A program made the position numbers and the translations under genes. A stretch of 64,000 nt of DNA, taken from contig NZ_SDOY01000062.1 in the NCBI RefSeq assembly GCF_004117935.1, positions 39,961 through 103,960 on the forward strand. Direction: 5' to 3'. The notes under the pieces were generated by a model. It was not told where the DNA came from and did not search any database. It saw only the letters and a program-made list of their open reading frames with translations. Of the stretch, positions 62,984 to 64,000 are shown piece by piece (position 1 is the stretch's first letter; the number at the start of each line of letters is the position of its first letter). This stretch comes from Streptomyces roseicoloratus (lineage in GTDB: Bacteria; Actinomycetota; Actinomycetes; Streptomycetales; Streptomycetaceae).

Positions 62984-63811
62984 ATGAAGCCCATCATCTC
63001 CGCAAGCGAACTCGTGAGCGAATCGGCCGGGGCGAAGCCGCCGGTCCTCCTGGACGTCCGCTGGTCCCTCGGCGGCCCGCCCGGACGGCCGGAGTACGAG
63101 GCCGGGCACCTTCCCGGCGCCGTGTACGTGGACCTGGACACCGAGCTCGCCGGTGCGCCCGGGTCCGGCGGTCGGCACCCGCTGCCCGACGTGGCGGCGT
63201 TCGGCGCCGCCATGCGCCGTGCGGGTGTCTCGGCGGACACCCCGGTCGTCGTCTACGACGGCGGTCTCGGCTGGGGTGCGGCGCGCGCGTGGTGGCTGCT
63301 GCGCTGGGCGGGGCACCCGGACGTCCGGGTGCTGGACGGTGGTCTCGCCGCGTGGAACGGCGAGCTGTCCAAGGACGTGCCGGAGCCCGTGCCGGGCGAC
63401 TTCGAGCCGCGGCCGGGCGCGCTGGGGCTGCTGGACGCGGACGGTGCGGCGTCGCTGGCCCGGTCGGGTCTGCTGCTCGACGCGCGCGCCGGCGAGCGGT
63501 ACCGGGGCGAGGTGGAGCCCATCGACCGGGTCGGGGGCCACATCCCCGGCGCCGTGTCGGCACCGACCACGGAGAACGTGGGTCCTGACGGCCGCTTCCT
63601 GGCGCCGGAGGCGCTGGCGGCGCGCTTCGCGGCGCTGGGGGCGACGCCGGGTGCGGAGGTGGCCGTCTACTGCGGCTCGGGAGTCTCGGGCGCGCACGAG
63701 GTCCTCGCCCTCGAGCTGGCGGGCATCCCCGCCGCCCTCTACGCGGGCTCCTGGTCCGCATGGTCCTCGGACCCCACCCGGCCGGTGGCTGTGGGCCCGG
63801 ACCCCCAGTAG
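62984..63811 (+). CDS. Rhodanese-like sulfurtransferase (3-mercaptopyruvate type)
   Basis: 275 aa, two rhodanese modules (about 10-125 and 150-270). Active-site loop YCGSGVSGAHE with Cys near 230; the CGSGVS form is that of 3-mercaptopyruvate sulfurtransferase, whereas CRKGVT would mean thiosulfate. The first domain is inactive (VVYDGGLGWGAARAWW, Asp in place of Cys). Start ATG 62984 with GAGG 9 bases upstream; ATG 62975 is in frame but overlaps that site. No signal peptide: cytoplasmic sulfane-sulfur transfer, cyanide detoxification or redox role. Confidence 0.9.
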   Translation: MKPIISASELVSESAGAKPPVLLDVRWSLGGPPGRPEYEAGHLPGAVYVDLDTELAGAPGSGGRHPLPDVAAFGAAMRRAGVSADTPVVVYDGGLGWGAARAWWLLRWAGHPDVRVLDGGLAAWNGELSKDVPEPVPGDFEPRPGALGLLDADGAASLARSGLLLDARAGERYRGEVEPIDRVGGHIPGAVSAPTTENVGPDGRFLAPEALAARFAALGATPGAEVAVYCGSGVSGAHEVLALELAGIPAALYAGSWSAWSSDPTRPVAVGPDPQ

Positions 63812-63930
63812 CCCCCGAGGCTCCGCCTCCGCCCCTCCAGGAACGCCGCCCCCTCACGAGCGGCCCGCTGCGCAGCCGAACGGCGCCGCTCGACCACCCC
63901 GTCGTGCGGACCTCCCGCCCGCTGTGCGCC

Positions 63931-63987
63931 GCCCGCCATCTCGTTGTGGCCTCGGCCCGTGGGGCCGTGCCCGTCGTCTCGTTGTGG
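63931..63987. repeat. Direct repeat GCCCGYCRTCTCGTTGTGG
   Basis: Two 19-bp copies at 63931-63949 and 63969-63987 with two mismatches, 38 bp apart, near the right edge. The 63812-64000 stretch otherwise shows no convincing gene; the sequence continues outside the window. Confidence 0.6.
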
Positions 63988-64000
63988 GCATTCGTCCCGC

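Noticed and set aside
63739..63939. Small minus-strand gene at the right edge
   Set aside because: Overlaps the sulfurtransferase end, no ribosome site or conserved composition; the rest may lie outside the window, so it is left out.

Overview
The window is high-GC DNA with strong third-position G/C bias, GTG and TTG starts, and a gene set diagnostic of the genus Streptomyces or a close relative: the vegetative sigma factor HrdB, the sporulation regulator WhiH, LexA, NrdR with the B12-dependent ribonucleotide reductase NrdJ, a ParE/ParC topoisomerase pair, HPr with a DasR-type operator, and a c-di-AMP riboswitch in front of a LytM peptidase. The order resembles the conserved core of Streptomyces chromosomes (from memory, not checked by search). 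I see no tRNA, rRNA, CRISPR array, transposase, prophage or integrase gene.

Layout. 1-5.1 kb: an NRPS-independent siderophore operon (two IucA/IucC synthetases around an IucB-like acyltransferase), open at the left edge. 5.1-12.1 kb: DNA repair and dNTP supply (DinG-like helicase, LexA, NrdR, NrdJ), with an SOS box and two NrdR boxes between lexA and nrdR. 12.3-18.7 kb: accessory genes (TerD-like, arylamine N-acetyltransferase, DUF4937, a TetR/ABC-F divergent pair, histidine phosphatase, ADP-ribosylglycohydrolase). 18.9-31.4 kb: DUF4173 membrane protein, RNase HII, a RecQ helicase with a phosphoribosyltransferase-like C-terminus, a DUF4192 protein preceded by an inverted pair of perfect DnaA boxes, a debranching-enzyme-like protein and a Nudix regulator. 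31.5-36.3 kb: an ABC fusion protein, whiH, hrdB. 36.4-51.7 kb: secreted trypsin-like protease, DUF7455, parE, DUF485 plus symporter, a CitA/DpiB-type two-component system, a CobW-family GTPase, parC and a two-subunit M16 protease. 51.8-64 kb: riboswitch-controlled M23 peptidase, GntR regulator, ptsH, a GNAT-acyl-CoA-synthetase fusion, DUF5998, a phosphodiesterase, thymidine kinase, a GlxA-type regulator, a VOC protein and a sulfurtransferase.

Functional links. The SOS/NrdR region joins DNA-damage control to ribonucleotide reduction. ParE and ParC are separate genes on opposite strands that should form one topoisomerase. The TetR/ABC-F pair looks like an inducible ribosome-protection module. 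The symporter and the two-component system probably form a carboxylate uptake and sensing unit. ptsH should respond to N-acetylglucosamine through DasR.

Most unusual points: three in-frame 36-bp repeats at the left edge, each with its own Shine-Dalgarno and ATG; the inverted DnaA-box pair; the RecQ-PRTase fusion; an 11-bp phased repeat array; a set of genes with a -10 element exactly 6-7 nt before the start codon (leaderless transcription); and many proteins with tails or linkers built from short in-frame tandem repeats. I found no wholly unknown multi-gene system that I could defend.
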